64,000 nt of DNA, from NCBI GenBank assembly GCA_964347035.1, contig CAYFXE010000001.1:106215-170214 (forward strand), in the 5' to 3' direction. Below, one piece after another: positions 35,920 through 43,916 of this stretch; position 1 is the stretch's first letter, and every line of letters starts with the position of its first letter. The position numbers and the translations under genes were made by a program. The notes beneath the pieces are model-generated. The model made no database searches. It was given only the letters and a program-made list of their open reading frames with translations, and was not told the DNA's origin. This DNA is from CAYFXE01 sp964347035 (lineage in GTDB: Bacteria; Acidobacteriota; Aminicenantia; Aminicenantales; Aminicenantaceae).

Positions 35920-36798
35920 ATGGCGCTCATCGAAATTCTCAAATCCATGCGTCCCCAGCAGTGGATCAAGAATTGTTTCATCTTCGCTGCCCTCATTTTT
36001 TCTCAGAATTTCCTGGACTTTTCTCTCATCCTGAAAACGGTCCTGGCATTTATCGTTTTCTGCTTACTGTCAGGATCGATGTATATTCTCAATGACTTGA
36101 AGGACTTAGAAGAAGATAGGCATCACCCACTCAAATCCAGAAGGCCCTTAGCTTCCGGGAGACTTAAAAAATCCACGGCCATCCTCTCTTTCCTCGTTTT
36201 CAGTGTTCTGGGACTCCTTCTAGCGGCGACTTTAAACCTGTACTTCTTGATCATTGCCTGTGTCTTTTTTGTTATTCAGGTGGGTTATTCTTTCACTCTC
36301 AAACATGTGGTTATCCTGGATGTTTTCATCATCGCAGCCAGTTTCCTCATCCGGGTGGTGGCTGGAGGGCTGGCCATTGAAGTCTATATTTCTTATTGGC
36401 TTCTTATTTGTACTACCCTGTTGGCTTTATTCCTGGCCTTGAGTAAGAGACGTCATGAACTCGTTCTTCTGGAAGAAAACGCGATCAACCACCGGTCTAT
36501 TCTGCGCGAATACAATCCCTATCTTCTCGACCAGATGATCGCTGTGGTCACAGCTTCGATCGTCGTGGCCTACTGCCTGTATACCGTCTCCGCAGAAACC
36601 GTGACCAAGTTCGGGACGACCAAGCTGCTCTACACCGTTCCTTTTGTCCTGTACGGGATCTTCCGCTACCTGTACCTGGTCCATCAAAAATCCGAGGGAG
36701 GAAGTCCGGAAGTCTTGATCATCCAAGATAAACCGCTGCTTATCGATATTTTTCTCTGGATTGTCTCTGTCGGTATAATTCTTTATCTCAAATGGTGA
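35920..36798 (+). CDS. UbiA-family decaprenyl-phosphate phosphoribosyltransferase-like protein
   Basis: A 292-residue integral membrane prenyltransferase-fold protein with 7-9 helices. The first Asp-rich motif is NDLKDLEEDRHHPLKSRRPL. SMRPQQWIKNCFIFAALIFS at the N-terminus is characteristic of the DPPR synthase subgroup (mycobacterial Rv3806c/UbiA), which transfers phosphoribose from PRPP to polyprenyl phosphate. In mycobacteria this leads to arabinan; outside them the product is unknown. AAAGGAGA precedes the ATG. The DUF362 gene starts 7 bases after the stop. Confidence 0.88.
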   Translation: MALIEILKSMRPQQWIKNCFIFAALIFSQNFLDFSLILKTVLAFIVFCLLSGSMYILNDLKDLEEDRHHPLKSRRPLASGRLKKSTAILSFLVFSVLGLLLAATLNLYFLIIACVFFVIQVGYSFTLKHVVILDVFIIAASFLIRVVAGGLAIEVYISYWLLICTTLLALFLALSKRRHELVLLEENAINHRSILREYNPYLLDQMIAVVTASIVVAYCLYTVSAETVTKFGTTKLLYTVPFVLYGIFRYLYLVHQKSEGGSPEVLIIQDKPLLIDIFLWIVSVGIILYLKW

Positions 36799-36805
36799 AT
36801 CAAAG

Positions 36806-37879
36806 ATGAAACCCAAAGTCGCCATCTTGCGGACTTCGCCGGAATCCATTCTCGAAGACTATAAGAAATTAATGAATCTGGGCGATTACGATCGTTATAT
36901 ATCCAAGGACGAGGGTACTCTGATCAAGCTGAACCTGTCCTGGACCAAATATTTTCCCTCCTGCTCCAGCCAACCCTGGCAGCTAGATGGAGTGGTTGGG
37001 ACACTTTTACAAGATGGATACAGTCGGAAGAAGCTCACACCAGTCGAGAATAAAACCGTCGTCACCAATCCCACCAAGGGCGCCAAGAACAACAAGTGGG
37101 CACCCATTTTCGAGAATCATGGCTTGGACTATGTCCCATTGACCGATGTGGAGTGGATTAAGTATGAATTCAAAGAGAGACTCCTCAAGCTGGGCCAGAT
37201 TTTTCCGGAAGGGATTGAGATCCCCAAGATGTTCATCGGAAAAAACGTCATCCATCTGCCGACTGTCAAAACTCACGGCCACTCCGTTACCACGGGAGCT
37301 GTCAAGAACGCCTTCGGCGGTCTGCTGAAAGAAGTCCGGCATTTTGCCCATAAGCACATCCACGAAGTCTTGGTCGATCTGCTCATAATGCAGAAGGAGC
37401 TCCACCCCGGGATTTTCTCTGTCATGGATGGGACGGTCTGCGGTGATGGGGCCGGCCCGAGGACGATGGTTCCCAAAGTCCAGAATCTGATTCTCGCCAG
37501 CGGAGATTCTGTGGCCATCGATGCGATCTCAGCTAAAATCATGGGATTCGACCCGATGGAGATTCCTTATATCCGGATGGCCCATGAGATGGGTTTGGGC
37601 GTCGGAGATCCCGCAGATATCGAGGTCATCGGCGAGGATATCTCAGGGATGAACTTTCAGTTCGAGGCCAAAAAAAGTCTTGTTATCTGGGGTGACCAGA
37701 TGATCCGCAAGGGTTTTCTGCGGTCTTTTGAGAAAATCCTCCTTTCGCCAGTTTTGATTTTTTGGGCTCCCTTGGCCAGTAATATCTACCATGATTGGTT
37801 TTGGTATCCCACAGTGGGACGGAAGAGAATCAAGAAATTCATGAAAACCGAGTGGGGCCAGCTCTGGGAAAAATACTAG
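36806..37879 (+). CDS. DUF362 domain protein
   Basis: A 357-residue protein with a DUF362 core (LIKLNLSW, VIHLPTVKTHGHSVTTGAVKN, SVMDGTVCGDGAGPRTMVPK, SGDSVAIDAISAKIMGFD). DUF362 proteins are widely found in anaerobes and are sometimes fused to ferredoxins; their chemistry is unknown. There is no Fe-S motif here. The distance to the preceding gene implies co-transcription with the phosphoribosyl-polyprenyl-phosphate synthase-like protein, so an envelope-glycolipid role is possible (inference). The MITE-like element begins just after the stop. Confidence 0.87.
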   Translation: MKPKVAILRTSPESILEDYKKLMNLGDYDRYISKDEGTLIKLNLSWTKYFPSCSSQPWQLDGVVGTLLQDGYSRKKLTPVENKTVVTNPTKGAKNNKWAPIFENHGLDYVPLTDVEWIKYEFKERLLKLGQIFPEGIEIPKMFIGKNVIHLPTVKTHGHSVTTGAVKNAFGGLLKEVRHFAHKHIHEVLVDLLIMQKELHPGIFSVMDGTVCGDGAGPRTMVPKVQNLILASGDSVAIDAISAKIMGFDPMEIPYIRMAHEMGLGVGDPADIEVIGEDISGMNFQFEAKKSLVIWGDQMIRKGFLRSFEKILLSPVLIFWAPLASNIYHDWFWYPTVGRKRIKKFMKTEWGQLWEKY

Positions 37880-37888
37880 TTCCAAACC

Positions 37889-38055
37889 GGGGTCAGACCT
37901 TCATAACTTTTATAATCGTGATTGATAGGAACTTTCTTCTCTTAATGAAAAAGGAATGGAGTGATGAGATTATCAAAAAGCTTCATTTTTCCTGAGATAT
38001 CCAGCAACATAGACACTTAAAGTTAAAACTATGAAAGTTATGAAGGTCTGACCCC
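37889..38055. repeat. MITE-like inverted-repeat element 2 (GGGGTCAGACCTT)
   Basis: A perfect 22-bp terminal inverted repeat (37889-37910 with 38034-38055, beginning GGGGTCAGACCTTCATAAC) encloses about 123 AT-rich bases without an ORF. The left end lies 9 bases after the DUF362 stop and the right end 10 bases from the queE stop. It is the best-preserved member of the family here and could also act as a bidirectional transcription stop. Confidence 0.8.
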
Positions 38056-38065
38056 AAACAAGGCC

Positions 38066-38695
38066 TCAGCGGAAGTTGAATATTTTGTGCAGTTGAGCGG
38101 ATAATTTAATATTCTTTAGTCCCTCTCTCGAAGCCTCTTTCAGTAATCTAACTCCTAAGTTCATACTCCATTTTCTGTTGGAAACAGGCTGGAGCAGAAG
38201 TGGCGTCTCCTCCGGAAATTCTTCTCTCAACCTTTGAACGACTCTGATGTCAAGGCCTTTTGTGAGGATGATCTTCACTTCTTTAGCCTTTGTTTTGAAT
38301 TCGGGCCTATAAAAATATTCCTCAGGTTTGGGAGAGACAGAGTACCAATCAACGGCTAAACGGCGGTAGGTCGTGGCGTTGGTTTCGACTTGGACGAGAA
38401 AGCCTTCTTGCTTGAGTAACCAGACAAATTCACTCAAATCCTGGAGAAGGGGTTCTCCCCCTGTCAGACAGACCCAATCGGCAGGGAAACGGCGCTGGTT
38501 CTTTTTTATTCTTTCCAGGATGTCCTGAGTCGTGTACTCTTTTCCCTCTTCCCATGCGTATTTGGTGTCACAGAAGGCACAGCGCAGGTTGCACCCGGCG
38601 AGTCGGACGAAATGGGTGGGTTCCCCTTGCCTGAGACCTTCTCCCTGGATGGAGGGGAATATCTCAGTGATCTTCAGAATACGTGGCCGAGGCAT
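38066..38695 (-). CDS. queE: QueE, 7-carboxy-7-deazaguanine synthase
   Basis: A 209-residue radical SAM enzyme making 7-carboxy-7-deazaguanine from 6-carboxytetrahydropterin. The cluster cysteines are Cys35, Cys39 and Cys42 in GCNLRCAFCDTKYAW. EIFPSIQGEG near the start and CLTGGEPLLQ are signature segments. The start ATG lies inside the queD gene (32-base overlap), a sign of coupled translation in the operon queC-queD-queE. Confidence 0.95.
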   Translation of the reverse strand: MPRPRILKITEIFPSIQGEGLRQGEPTHFVRLAGCNLRCAFCDTKYAWEEGKEYTTQDILERIKKNQRRFPADWVCLTGGEPLLQDLSEFVWLLKQEGFLVQVETNATTYRRLAVDWYSVSPKPEEYFYRPEFKTKAKEVKIILTKGLDIRVVQRLREEFPEETPLLLQPVSNRKWSMNLGVRLLKEASREGLKNIKLSAQLHKIFNFR

Positions 38696-39011
38696 CCTCT
38701 GATTCCCAGACGGTAACGGCTTTCACAGGAAAAAACTTCTTGAGTTCCATGTAAAAGTGACAGGAGAGGTTTTCCGCCGAGGGGCTGAAGTCGTAGACTT
38801 CGTTAAGAAGGGTATGGTCGGGAAGGATTTCGGACAATTTCTTCTTGATTTCGGTGAAATCTATGGCGATCCCAGTCTTGTCCAAGCTGTGGGATTCCAC
38901 TTGAACTTCGACCGTAAAGGTATGACCGTGGATTTTTTCGCACTTCCCCTTGTAGTCCTTCAGAAAATGGGCCGCTTGAAATTTATCCTTGACACATAAA
39001 ATCCAGCTCAT
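38664..39011 (-). CDS. queD: QueD, 6-carboxytetrahydropterin synthase
   Basis: A 115-residue PTPS-family enzyme that turns dihydroneopterin triphosphate into 6-carboxytetrahydropterin. Zinc histidines are in FQAAHFLKDY and KIHGHTF; the catalytic cysteine is in KGKCEKIHGH and the later DHTLLNE and ESEDASATY are typical. The frame is open further upstream, but the ATG at 39011 overlaps the queC stop (ATGA) and gives the normal family length, so I chose it. Confidence 0.95.
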   Translation of the reverse strand: MSWILCVKDKFQAAHFLKDYKGKCEKIHGHTFTVEVQVESHSLDKTGIAIDFTEIKKKLSEILPDHTLLNEVYDFSPSAENLSCHFYMELKKFFPVKAVTVWESEDASATYSEDH

Positions 39012-39697
39012 ATTTTTCCTTCTTTCTTTAGACGGAAAAGCAAGGGATCCTCCAGGCCGACATCTTCCCAAGCTTTCTGGCGGAGAACACAGGCTGAGCA
39101 TTTCTCGCAAGGGATCTCATCTCCTGTGTAGCAAGAGACCGAATAAGAAAAATCAGCCCCGAAGGAAAGTCCCTGCCTGATGATGTCTGATTTTTTCATG
39201 TTGACAAACGGGGAAAGGACCCTGAATTTTTCTTGACTCAAAGAGGCCTTTGTCCCGAGATTAATGGCTTTCTCCATGGCTTCGACGAAAGACTGTCCTG
39301 TATCAGGGTAGTCTGGCGAGTCTATGATGTTGAATCCGCAGACGATATCCTTTATCCCCTCTACTTCGGCCCAGGCTGCAGCCAGAGAGATGAAGATTCC
39401 GTTTCGAAACGGGACATAGGTCGAAGGTGGACCGGAGTCTGTAGCCTCTGTGTAGTCAGGCACAGGAAGTTCAAAGTCCGTCAAGGCTGAACCTCCGATC
39501 TGGGTCAGGTCCACTTTGAGTATCCTGTGCGGGATATCGATTTTTCGGGTCAGGTTTTGGCCCATCATGATTTCGATCCGGTGACGCTGACCGTAGTCAA
39601 ACGTCAGTGCCTGGACGGTTTCGTATTCTTTAAGCGCCCAGAAGAGCGCCGCAGTGGAGTCTAGGCCTCCAGAGAAAAGAACAACACTTTTTTTCAT
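39008..39697 (-). CDS. queC: QueC, 7-cyano-7-deazaguanine synthase
   Basis: A 229-residue ATP-dependent enzyme that makes preQ0. The PP-loop is LFSGGLDSTAALFWA. The zinc site is CYTGDEIPCEKCSACVLR (C-x8-C-x2-C-x2-C). Mid-region FRNGIFISLAAAWAE is conserved. It is the first gene of queC-queD-queE. I found no preQ1 riboswitch in the leader. Confidence 0.96.
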   Translation of the reverse strand: MKKSVVLFSGGLDSTAALFWALKEYETVQALTFDYGQRHRIEIMMGQNLTRKIDIPHRILKVDLTQIGGSALTDFELPVPDYTEATDSGPPSTYVPFRNGIFISLAAAWAEVEGIKDIVCGFNIIDSPDYPDTGQSFVEAMEKAINLGTKASLSQEKFRVLSPFVNMKKSDIIRQGLSFGADFSYSVSCYTGDEIPCEKCSACVLRQKAWEDVGLEDPLLFRLKKEGKI

Positions 39698-40137
39698 GGT
39701 CAGGTTCTCAGCCTGATGATAAAAGATAAGACCCTTTTTTTCAAGAGAAGACGAGAGAAGGTAAACATCTCTGTTTCCGTGATAGAGGTGAGGGATAGGG
39801 GGTCGTCAGCACGCTGATTTTCCCCAGCGCGGAAATCAGCTCCCGTTCGGATTTCGCTCGGTGTCAGGCTTCGTTATCTTGATAGGACTTGGACGATTGC
39901 TTACTTCTTAATCTGTTCCTCACGATGAAGCCTAACCCCAGCTCAATCCTCACAGGGGCCTCCTCACCGCCCAATCCCTCACTCCTTCCAACCTAGAATA
40001 TAAAAAAAAGGGGGCTTTACTTTGGTTGTAGGTTTGTGCCATGCTATACACCTGAAAACAGGCCTGAGACCGGAAATCAACCCGGTTTGCTGAAAATCTA
40101 ATGATTCCACTCAGAACAGGCCTTTGACAGGGTCAAA
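39698..40137. other. 440-bp intergenic region with hairpin and MITE-like remnant
   Basis: Besides inverted-repeat element 3 (39860-39938), a stem GCTGATTT(T)CC with GGAAATCAGC lies at 39813-39840, joined by an 7-nt loop. No ORF looks real. AACAGGCCT occurs twice before the repeat-protein gene (near 40055 and 40114); its meaning is unknown. Confidence 0.45.
39860..39938. repeat. MITE-like inverted-repeat element 3 (imperfect)
   Basis: GGTGTCAGGCTTCGTT at the left and the complement of GGGGTTAGGCTTCATCGT at the right form an imperfect inverted repeat around ~45 bases. The ends are diverged forms of the GGGGTCAGGCCTT element at 34682. Confidence 0.6.
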
Positions 40138-40974
40138 ATGGAAGAGGAAACCAAGAGAGAGGAAGACACCGGAATCCAGGTGAAAGCCTACAAACTCCTT
40201 GCCTCGGCATCCAAGGGACAGGATATCACTGTCCGTGACGACCAGTATGAATTTTCTTGGCTGCTGGATTCGGTCAAGATCACCCGGACGCGAGGCTACA
40301 GATTTCGCCTGGTGGATTCAGGCAAGTTCAACCGTTCTCAACTGGAGTATCTCGCCAGAGCGGGGGCAGATCTTTATACTTCGGATGAGGCTAGATCCGA
40401 TGCCTTCGAGCTTGATCTCCTAGTCCGCGATTGCCGAAAGGCAGGAGCTATCGTGGCCTACTTTCATCATGGCCTTCTTGAACATGCGAATGAGGAGGAA
40501 AATTCTCTACCTTTCAGCTTCTCAGAGCTTATGGATTTGGCAAGAAGCGGAATCTATCTCCATCTGACTAACAAGAAAAACAGGCGGGATTTTTCTCATC
40601 TGGATCCCCTTGCTTATGCCTGTCAGAGAGGGGGAAGCTGGCTGGTCTATTATCACCATGGCCCCTTGGATCCCTCCCTGGAGGAACTCGCCAGGAACGG
40701 AGCCTGGATTCATATTTCTGATCGAAGTGTCGAGGAAGAAGCGGACGTAGCACTCCTCATGGAAACTATAAAATCAGCGAGATCAGCTGGGACAAATGTC
40801 GTGCTTCATTTAGAGAAAGGGATTGACGCCAGGCTGTTTGAGGGCATGGTGAAAACAGGGGCCTTTGTTCTGTTTAACCTGTCTCATCTGGATGACAAAT
40901 TTCCTCTTCGAGCCAAAAAGAAGAGGTTGGATTTTAGGGCTTTTTATCTTTATCCTCACTTCTTGCCGCGTTAA
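40138..40974 (+). CDS. Unrecognised protein with internal ~50-60-residue repeats
   Basis: A 278-residue soluble protein I cannot assign. Residues 69-115, 131-178 and 181-230 are clear internal repeats. Each opens with L-x-x-L-A-R-x-G-[AI] then a short strand (DLYTS, YLHLT, WIHIS), a helix (LLVRDCRKAGA, PLAYACQRGGS, ETIKSARSAGT) and a strand. Two copies then have YFHHGLLE or YYHHGPLD; the third has LHLEKGID. Residues ~31-67 and 233-250 look like degenerate first and last units. The alternating strand-helix pattern suggests a repeat-barrel or solenoid. There is no signal peptide or membrane helix. No good Shine-Dalgarno is seen. It ends 160 bases before the V-ATPase operon. Confidence 0.7.
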   Translation: MEEETKREEDTGIQVKAYKLLASASKGQDITVRDDQYEFSWLLDSVKITRTRGYRFRLVDSGKFNRSQLEYLARAGADLYTSDEARSDAFELDLLVRDCRKAGAIVAYFHHGLLEHANEEENSLPFSFSELMDLARSGIYLHLTNKKNRRDFSHLDPLAYACQRGGSWLVYYHHGPLDPSLEELARNGAWIHISDRSVEEEADVALLMETIKSARSAGTNVVLHLEKGIDARLFEGMVKTGAFVLFNLSHLDDKFPLRAKKKRLDFRAFYLYPHFLPR

Positions 40975-40996
40975 AAAACTTCCGTTTTTATTTCTC

Positions 40997-41025
40997 TTTA
41001 AAAAGAATATAGCATCGGATATAAT
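40997..41025 (+). promoter_or_regulatory. Putative sigma-70 promoter of the V-ATPase operon
   Basis: TTTAAA (40997-41002), a 17-bp spacer, then a perfect TATAAT (41020-41025). The predicted leader to the first ATG (41135) is about 100 nt and contains hairpins TTACCT/AGGTAA (41029-41046) and AAAAAAG/CTTTTTT (41062-41080). Only sequence matching supports it. Confidence 0.5.
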
Positions 41026-41134
41026 AGCTTACCTAATTTCAGGTAAGGTTCATCCCTGATAAAAAAAGAAGAGCTTTTTTGCTGAATATTTTTTTGGTCA
41101 AATGTATAGAATCCACTAAGATTTAAGGATTATC

Positions 41135-41488
41135 ATGACGGATGATAAAGATGACGCTTTCGATGCTCTCCAAGAAATAAAAGAAGAGGAGAGGAAGGCA
41201 CGAGAACTTATCGAAGATGCCAGGAAGAATAGAGCCTCACAAATCATCAGGGATGCTTATGAAGAGGCAAGAAAGATCAAAGAAGATTATCTTGCCCGAG
41301 CACGTCAAGAATCGGAGAAGAGAAAAGAGGCCATAATCAAGAAGGCATCCTCCGAAGCCGACAAAATTCGCCAGGCAGCAGAAGAAGAGGCTAAGAGACT
41401 AAGCCAACGTGTTGAATCCCTCCTGCCCAAGGCGGTCGACAAGGTTTCTGAACAGATAAGACGTCATCTGAAGGGGAGGCTGACTTAA
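41135..41488 (+). CDS. V-type ATPase peripheral-stalk subunit (G/H type)
   Basis: A 117-residue, highly charged, almost wholly helical protein with Lys/Glu/Ala/Arg heptads, as expected for the coiled-coil stalk subunit that pairs with subunit E in V/A-type ATPases (E. hirae NtpF, Thermus subunit G). There is no sequence-specific motif; the assignment depends on its position as the first gene of the operon, 3 bases before the subunit I gene. It would brace the catalytic head against subunit I. Confidence 0.85.
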   Translation: MTDDKDDAFDALQEIKEEERKARELIEDARKNRASQIIRDAYEEARKIKEDYLARARQESEKRKEAIIKKASSEADKIRQAAEEEAKRLSQRVESLLPKAVDKVSEQIRRHLKGRLT

Positions 41489-41491
41489 CCT

Positions 41492-43402
41492 ATGGCCATC
41501 GCCCAAGTCGAAAAAATCCAAATCCTCGCCCATTCGAGCGTGAAGATGGAACTGCTTGCCTCTCTTCAGGAGGAGGGTTTGGTTCAACTGGAGAAGGCGA
41601 ATTTGAAAGAGCTTAAGCTCCAAGGCACTTCTCCTGAGATCTCGGACATTGACCATCATCTTTACCGCCTTTCTCACGCCTTAGATTATCTATCCCACTG
41701 GGAGGAGAGAGGATTTGCCAAGAAACTTTTTTCTCAGAAGCCTCAGCTTCATCGGCGGCGGAGAGAAGAAGTTCTGGATTCTGATTACATGGATCTTGTC
41801 GAGAATATAGAGGAAATTGAAAAAGTTAGGAATGAATTTATTTCTGAGATAAAATTTTTAGAAAAAGAAGTGGAATTCCTTCTTCCACTCAAAAGCTTAG
41901 AACTCCCGGTAAAGTCCATAACACCAACTGAGTCCACGGATATTCTTATCGGACGGATCCCTTTCTCTCAGCTTGCCCCCTTCAAAGAAAGAGTTGAGGA
42001 CCTCCCTCTCTGGTATAAGGTTCTTAATCAGGATAAACGAAATGTCATCCTCCTCTTGATTCACCTGAAGACAGATAGCCCTATCGTCGATCAGGCCTGC
42101 AAGGAGTTGGGTCTGACTCCTCTCATATTCACAGATGCCATGCTTGAGCTTGCTGATGAGAGCGACCGAGTGGAGGATGTCCTCGAGAAGATCAGAAGGG
42201 AGATTAAGGTTAGAGAGAAGAATCTTGAAAATTTTGAGGAAAAGGGCCAACAGCTTTTTGCTTATCGAGATAAGTTGATGTTCGTCTATGATGTTCTCCT
42301 GAATGAGAGAGAAAAAATATCCTCATCTCGTTTGTTAGGAGAAACGGAAAGTGTCTTTTTCTTGGAAGGTTGGATTCCCTCAACTGATCTAGGAAATCTC
42401 AAATCAAAGATTAAACATCTTGAGGATCTGGTAGAAGTCCGTTCCCGGCCTCCCCTTCCAGAGGAAGAGCCTCCCGTGATTCTGGAGAATCCCCGAGGCG
42501 CGACACCGTTTGAGGTCGTCACTAAACTCTACGGCCTTCCCCTTCGAGGGACGCTGGATCCGACTCTCTGGTTGGCTCCGTTTTTTTTCCTGTTCGTCGG
42601 CCTATGCGTCAGTGAGGCGGGATACGGTCTCCTAGTGGCTCTGGCGAGTTTTCTCTTTATCAAATTCGCCAAACCTAGGGGCGGCCTTCTCCTTTTTCTG
42701 AAGCTACTCGCCCTCCTAGGAATTTCGACGGTCATTCTGGGGACATTGATCGGCGGTTGGTTCGGTTTTCCCATCCGGAAATTGATGATCTTGGATCCTC
42801 TCCAAGACCCCCTGTCTTTTCTCATCCTGGCTCTGGTTCTGGGATTCATCAAGGTATGGTTTGGCACGCTTCTCAACATGATTAACGGCATAAAAAACAA
42901 GAACTACCTTCAATCCATCGCTGTTCAGGGAGGCTGGCTTCTTCTTCTGCCATGTCTCGTCCTGTACCTGATGAAAAAAGGCTCTTTTTGGGGAATTCTG
43001 ACCCTGGTGGGTGCAGCCGGTATCGTCTTTTTTGCCTCGCCCAGCCGGAATCCGTTGTCCCGTTTCTTCGGGGGTCTCTACAGCCTTTACGATATCTCCC
43101 GTTATCTCGCCGATATTCTTTCCTACTCACGCCTCCTAGCCCTGGGCTTGGCCACCTCTGTCATAGCCATGGTGGTCAACACCCTCTGTCAGACCGCTCT
43201 GGGGATACCATGGCTGGGTTGGCTGTTGGCGGCTTTGATCTTTGTCGGAGGACATCTCTTCAACTTGGGCATCAGCTTCTTGGGCGGATTTGTCCACTCC
43301 ATGCGTCTTCAGTTCGTTGAATTTTTCAGCAAGTTCTTCAAATCAGGAGGAAAACCCTTTAAGCCTTTTACCTTAGAAAGCAAGTACATCGAGTTTATCT
43401 GA
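41492..43402 (+). CDS. atpI: V-type ATPase membrane subunit I (a)
   Basis: A 636-residue stator and ion-channel subunit. The N-terminal ~350 residues form a soluble stalk domain with long coiled coils (EIEKVRNEFISEIKFLEKEV); the C-terminal half carries about seven transmembrane helices beginning LDPTLWLAPFFFLFVGLCVS. The conserved arginine region is in DILSYSRLLALGLATSVIA and the channel helix in GHLFNLGISFLGGFVHSMRL. Length and motif order are normal for the family. It forms the half-channels next to the K ring. Confidence 0.96.
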   Translation: MAIAQVEKIQILAHSSVKMELLASLQEEGLVQLEKANLKELKLQGTSPEISDIDHHLYRLSHALDYLSHWEERGFAKKLFSQKPQLHRRRREEVLDSDYMDLVENIEEIEKVRNEFISEIKFLEKEVEFLLPLKSLELPVKSITPTESTDILIGRIPFSQLAPFKERVEDLPLWYKVLNQDKRNVILLLIHLKTDSPIVDQACKELGLTPLIFTDAMLELADESDRVEDVLEKIRREIKVREKNLENFEEKGQQLFAYRDKLMFVYDVLLNEREKISSSRLLGETESVFFLEGWIPSTDLGNLKSKIKHLEDLVEVRSRPPLPEEEPPVILENPRGATPFEVVTKLYGLPLRGTLDPTLWLAPFFFLFVGLCVSEAGYGLLVALASFLFIKFAKPRGGLLLFLKLLALLGISTVILGTLIGGWFGFPIRKLMILDPLQDPLSFLILALVLGFIKVWFGTLLNMINGIKNKNYLQSIAVQGGWLLLLPCLVLYLMKKGSFWGILTLVGAAGIVFFASPSRNPLSRFFGGLYSLYDISRYLADILSYSRLLALGLATSVIAMVVNTLCQTALGIPWLGWLLAALIFVGGHLFNLGISFLGGFVHSMRLQFVEFFSKFFKSGGKPFKPFTLESKYIEFI

Positions 43403-43436
43403 ATAGATTTGTCGAGAACATAAGGAGGTGACGAAA

Positions 43437-43913
43437 ATGGTTTTAGGTTTGACCATAGCCATATTAGGAGGAGCTCTGGCAGCAATACTAGGCGGTATCG
43501 GTTCGGCCATCGGTGTTGGCCTGGCTGGACAGGCATCGAGCGGTGTCATGAGTGAAGACCCAGAAAAATTTGGCAGTCTTCTACTTCTGGTGGCTCTTCC
43601 TGGGACCCAAGGGATTTACGGGTTTTTGAGTGCCTTCTTGGTCATCTTAAAGCTGGGCCTCACTACGGCCACAGCGGCCACCGTTTCCAGCGACCAGGGT
43701 TGGCAGATTCTCATTGCCTGCCTGCCGGTGGCTTTTGCTGGACTCGTCTCAGGAATTCATCAGGGGAAAGTCTGTGCCTCGGGCGTGTACATGGTCGCCA
43801 AACAGCCTAAAGACCTGATGAAACCTGTCATCATGGCCGCTCTGGTGGAGACCTACGCTGTCTTGGGACTTCTGATCACCATCCTTCTCCTAAACGGTAT
43901 AAAACTTGGATGA
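43437..43913 (+). CDS. atpK: V-type ATPase proteolipid subunit K (Na+-type ring)
   Basis: A 158-residue four-helix (double-hairpin) rotor subunit. In the first hairpin the outer helix has LPGTQGIYG, with Leu54, Thr57 and Gln58; the second hairpin has GIHQGK with Gln109 and VETYAV with Glu138. These match the Na+ ligands Leu61, Thr64, Gln65, Gln110 and Glu139 of E. hirae NtpK, so sodium is the likely coupling ion. Only the second hairpin has the carboxylate, as is usual for V-type rings. The ATG at 43437 follows AAGGAGGTG; a GTG three codons earlier is less likely. Confidence 0.95.
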   Translation: MVLGLTIAILGGALAAILGGIGSAIGVGLAGQASSGVMSEDPEKFGSLLLLVALPGTQGIYGFLSAFLVILKLGLTTATAATVSSDQGWQILIACLPVAFAGLVSGIHQGKVCASGVYMVAKQPKDLMKPVIMAALVETYAVLGLLITILLLNGIKLG

Positions 43914-43916
43914 GCG

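Noticed and set aside
39698..39860. preQ1 riboswitch before queC
   Set aside because: The short aptamer consensus (C-rich loop and A-rich tail) is not present next to the start.
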